64,000 nt of DNA from Sporosarcina pasteurii (GTDB lineage Bacteria > Bacillota > Bacilli > Bacillales_A > Planococcaceae): positions 3,224,001 through 3,288,000 of the forward strand of contig NZ_CP160452.1 of NCBI RefSeq assembly GCF_041295575.1. The letters are read 5' to 3'. Both the position numbers and the translations under genes were made by a program. This document shows, in pieces, positions 63,389 to 64,000 of the stretch (positions are counted from its first letter, which is position 1; each line of letters begins with the position of its first letter). Below the pieces are notes generated by a model, which saw only the letters and a program-made list of their open reading frames with translations, made no database searches and was not told where the DNA came from.

Positions 63389-64000
63389 GTTTGCAACTCT
63401 AATCTTTGTTAAACCGATTAAATTTAACCCGATAGCCAATATCATAAGTCCCCCGGTTGCAGTCATCTCTGAAATGAAAAAATCGAGCAATGCTTGGGGG
63501 ATATACTGACTAATTTGACTTGACAAAACTGTAAGGATCCCTTGATAAATAAAGACGGGAAGCGCTGCAAAAGCTACGCCAATTCCAAGAGTCGAACTCA
63601 ATATTATGGAAGTGAACCCATCAATAATTCCTTTCATAACAAGAACATTATGATCATTTCTAAGCCCACTATCAATTGCCCCAATAATCGCCATCGAACC
63701 TACTACAAAAATCAGTGTTGCTGTTACAAATCCTTCAGAAATATTTGTTCCTTCATCTTTTCTCGGCAACTTTTTTTCTAACCATTGACCCAGTTTAGTG
63801 ACCTTTTCATCCAAATCCATCCACTCACCTAACACAGCACCTACAACAATACTAATGATGACGATGAGAATTTGGGTACTTTCAAAAGTCATTTGGATTC
63901 CTATAACCGCAACTGCCAAACCAATACCGTACATAATCGTTTCTTTCATACGTTCAGGTATATTATGCAAGAATCTGCCTAGGATTGCTCCTACAATAAT
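63332..64000 (-). CDS. DUF554 membrane protein (5' part cut by window edge)
   Basis: At least 222 residues are visible. The reading frame is open to the right edge (IIVGAILGRFLHNIPERMKETI before the first internal TTG), so the true start lies outside the window. The protein has about seven helices and the motifs GAVLGEWMDLDEKVTKLGQWLEKKL, IIGAIDSGL and ATGGLMILAIGLNLIG typical of DUF554 (B. subtilis YdfK/YqgA type), a putative transporter family. The 3' end overlaps yyaC by 57 bp in antisense. Confidence 0.9.
   Translation of the reverse strand: MIVGAILGRFLHNIPERMKETIMYGIGLAVAVIGIQMTFESTQILIVIISIVVGAVLGEWMDLDEKVTKLGQWLEKKLPRKDEGTNISEGFVTATLIFVVGSMAIIGAIDSGLRNDHNVLVMKGIIDGFTSIILSSTLGIGVAFAALPVFIYQGILTVLSSQISQYIPQALLDFFISEMTATGGLMILAIGLNLIGLTKIRVANLVPGILVVGMIVTIVYFL

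Overview
The window comes from a low-GC, endospore-forming Bacillota chromosome. It most resembles a Planococcaceae genome of the Sporosarcina type. That placement is inferred from gene order and protein style and was not tested by any search. Spore formation is supported by splB (spore photoproduct lyase, with all four functional cysteines at the same residue numbers as in Bacillus subtilis) and by yyaC (spore protease family). The right end matches the conserved block beside oriC in B. subtilis, although dnaA itself is outside the window.

Layout. 1-3320: an oligopeptide-type ABC importer (two ATPases, two permeases, no binding protein in view), followed by about 1.1 kb without a gene and a DUF4003-like gene. 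5543-11790: a complete trpEDCFBA operon without trpG, behind a sigma-A promoter and a T-box leader whose specifier codon is TGG. 11907-12246: a structured, repeat-like non-coding element. 12361-21750: housekeeping and transport genes (rluF-like, PBP4-type dacC, mgtE, a DUF3889-like gene, an acetyl-CoA hydrolase/CoA-transferase with a LytTR regulator, a CueP-like lipoprotein, an MFS exporter, a methyltransferase). 21969-23970: a plasmid-style actin partition cassette (ParM-like ATPase, RHH adaptor, iteron array). 24219-39780: accessory genes (PLA2-like mini-protein, LysR plus an F420-ligase-like gene, laccase-domain protein, GNAT, nucleotidyltransferase, esterase, NUDIX, OFA-family MFS, DUF4153, DUF6143, M6 protease, DUF378, splB).

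39979-43363: the most unusual locus. One sigma-A promoter precedes a GGDEF cyclase, a 26-codon ORF joined at both ends by ATGA overlaps, an HD-GYP phosphodiesterase, a 22-residue cationic Cys-Trp-Trp-Cys peptide gene with a near-perfect ribosome binding site, a perfect hairpin followed by a T-rich tail, and an M50 membrane protease with an N-terminal PqqD-like domain. It looks like a peptide maturation or signalling cassette tied to c-di-GMP turnover.

43433-64000: the oriC-proximal core, mostly leftward: rlmH, a CxxH/CxxC mini-protein, htrC, the walRKHIJ cell-wall regulon, an M23/LysM/G5 endopeptidase, dnaB helicase (B. subtilis dnaC), rplI, gdpP, yybS, rpsR-ssb-rpsF, ychF, yyzM, an mscS channel, yyaC and a DUF554 gene cut by the window edge. 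A cluster of DnaA-box-like 9-mers lies between rlmH and htrC. No tRNA, rRNA, insertion sequence, prophage or CRISPR array was seen.
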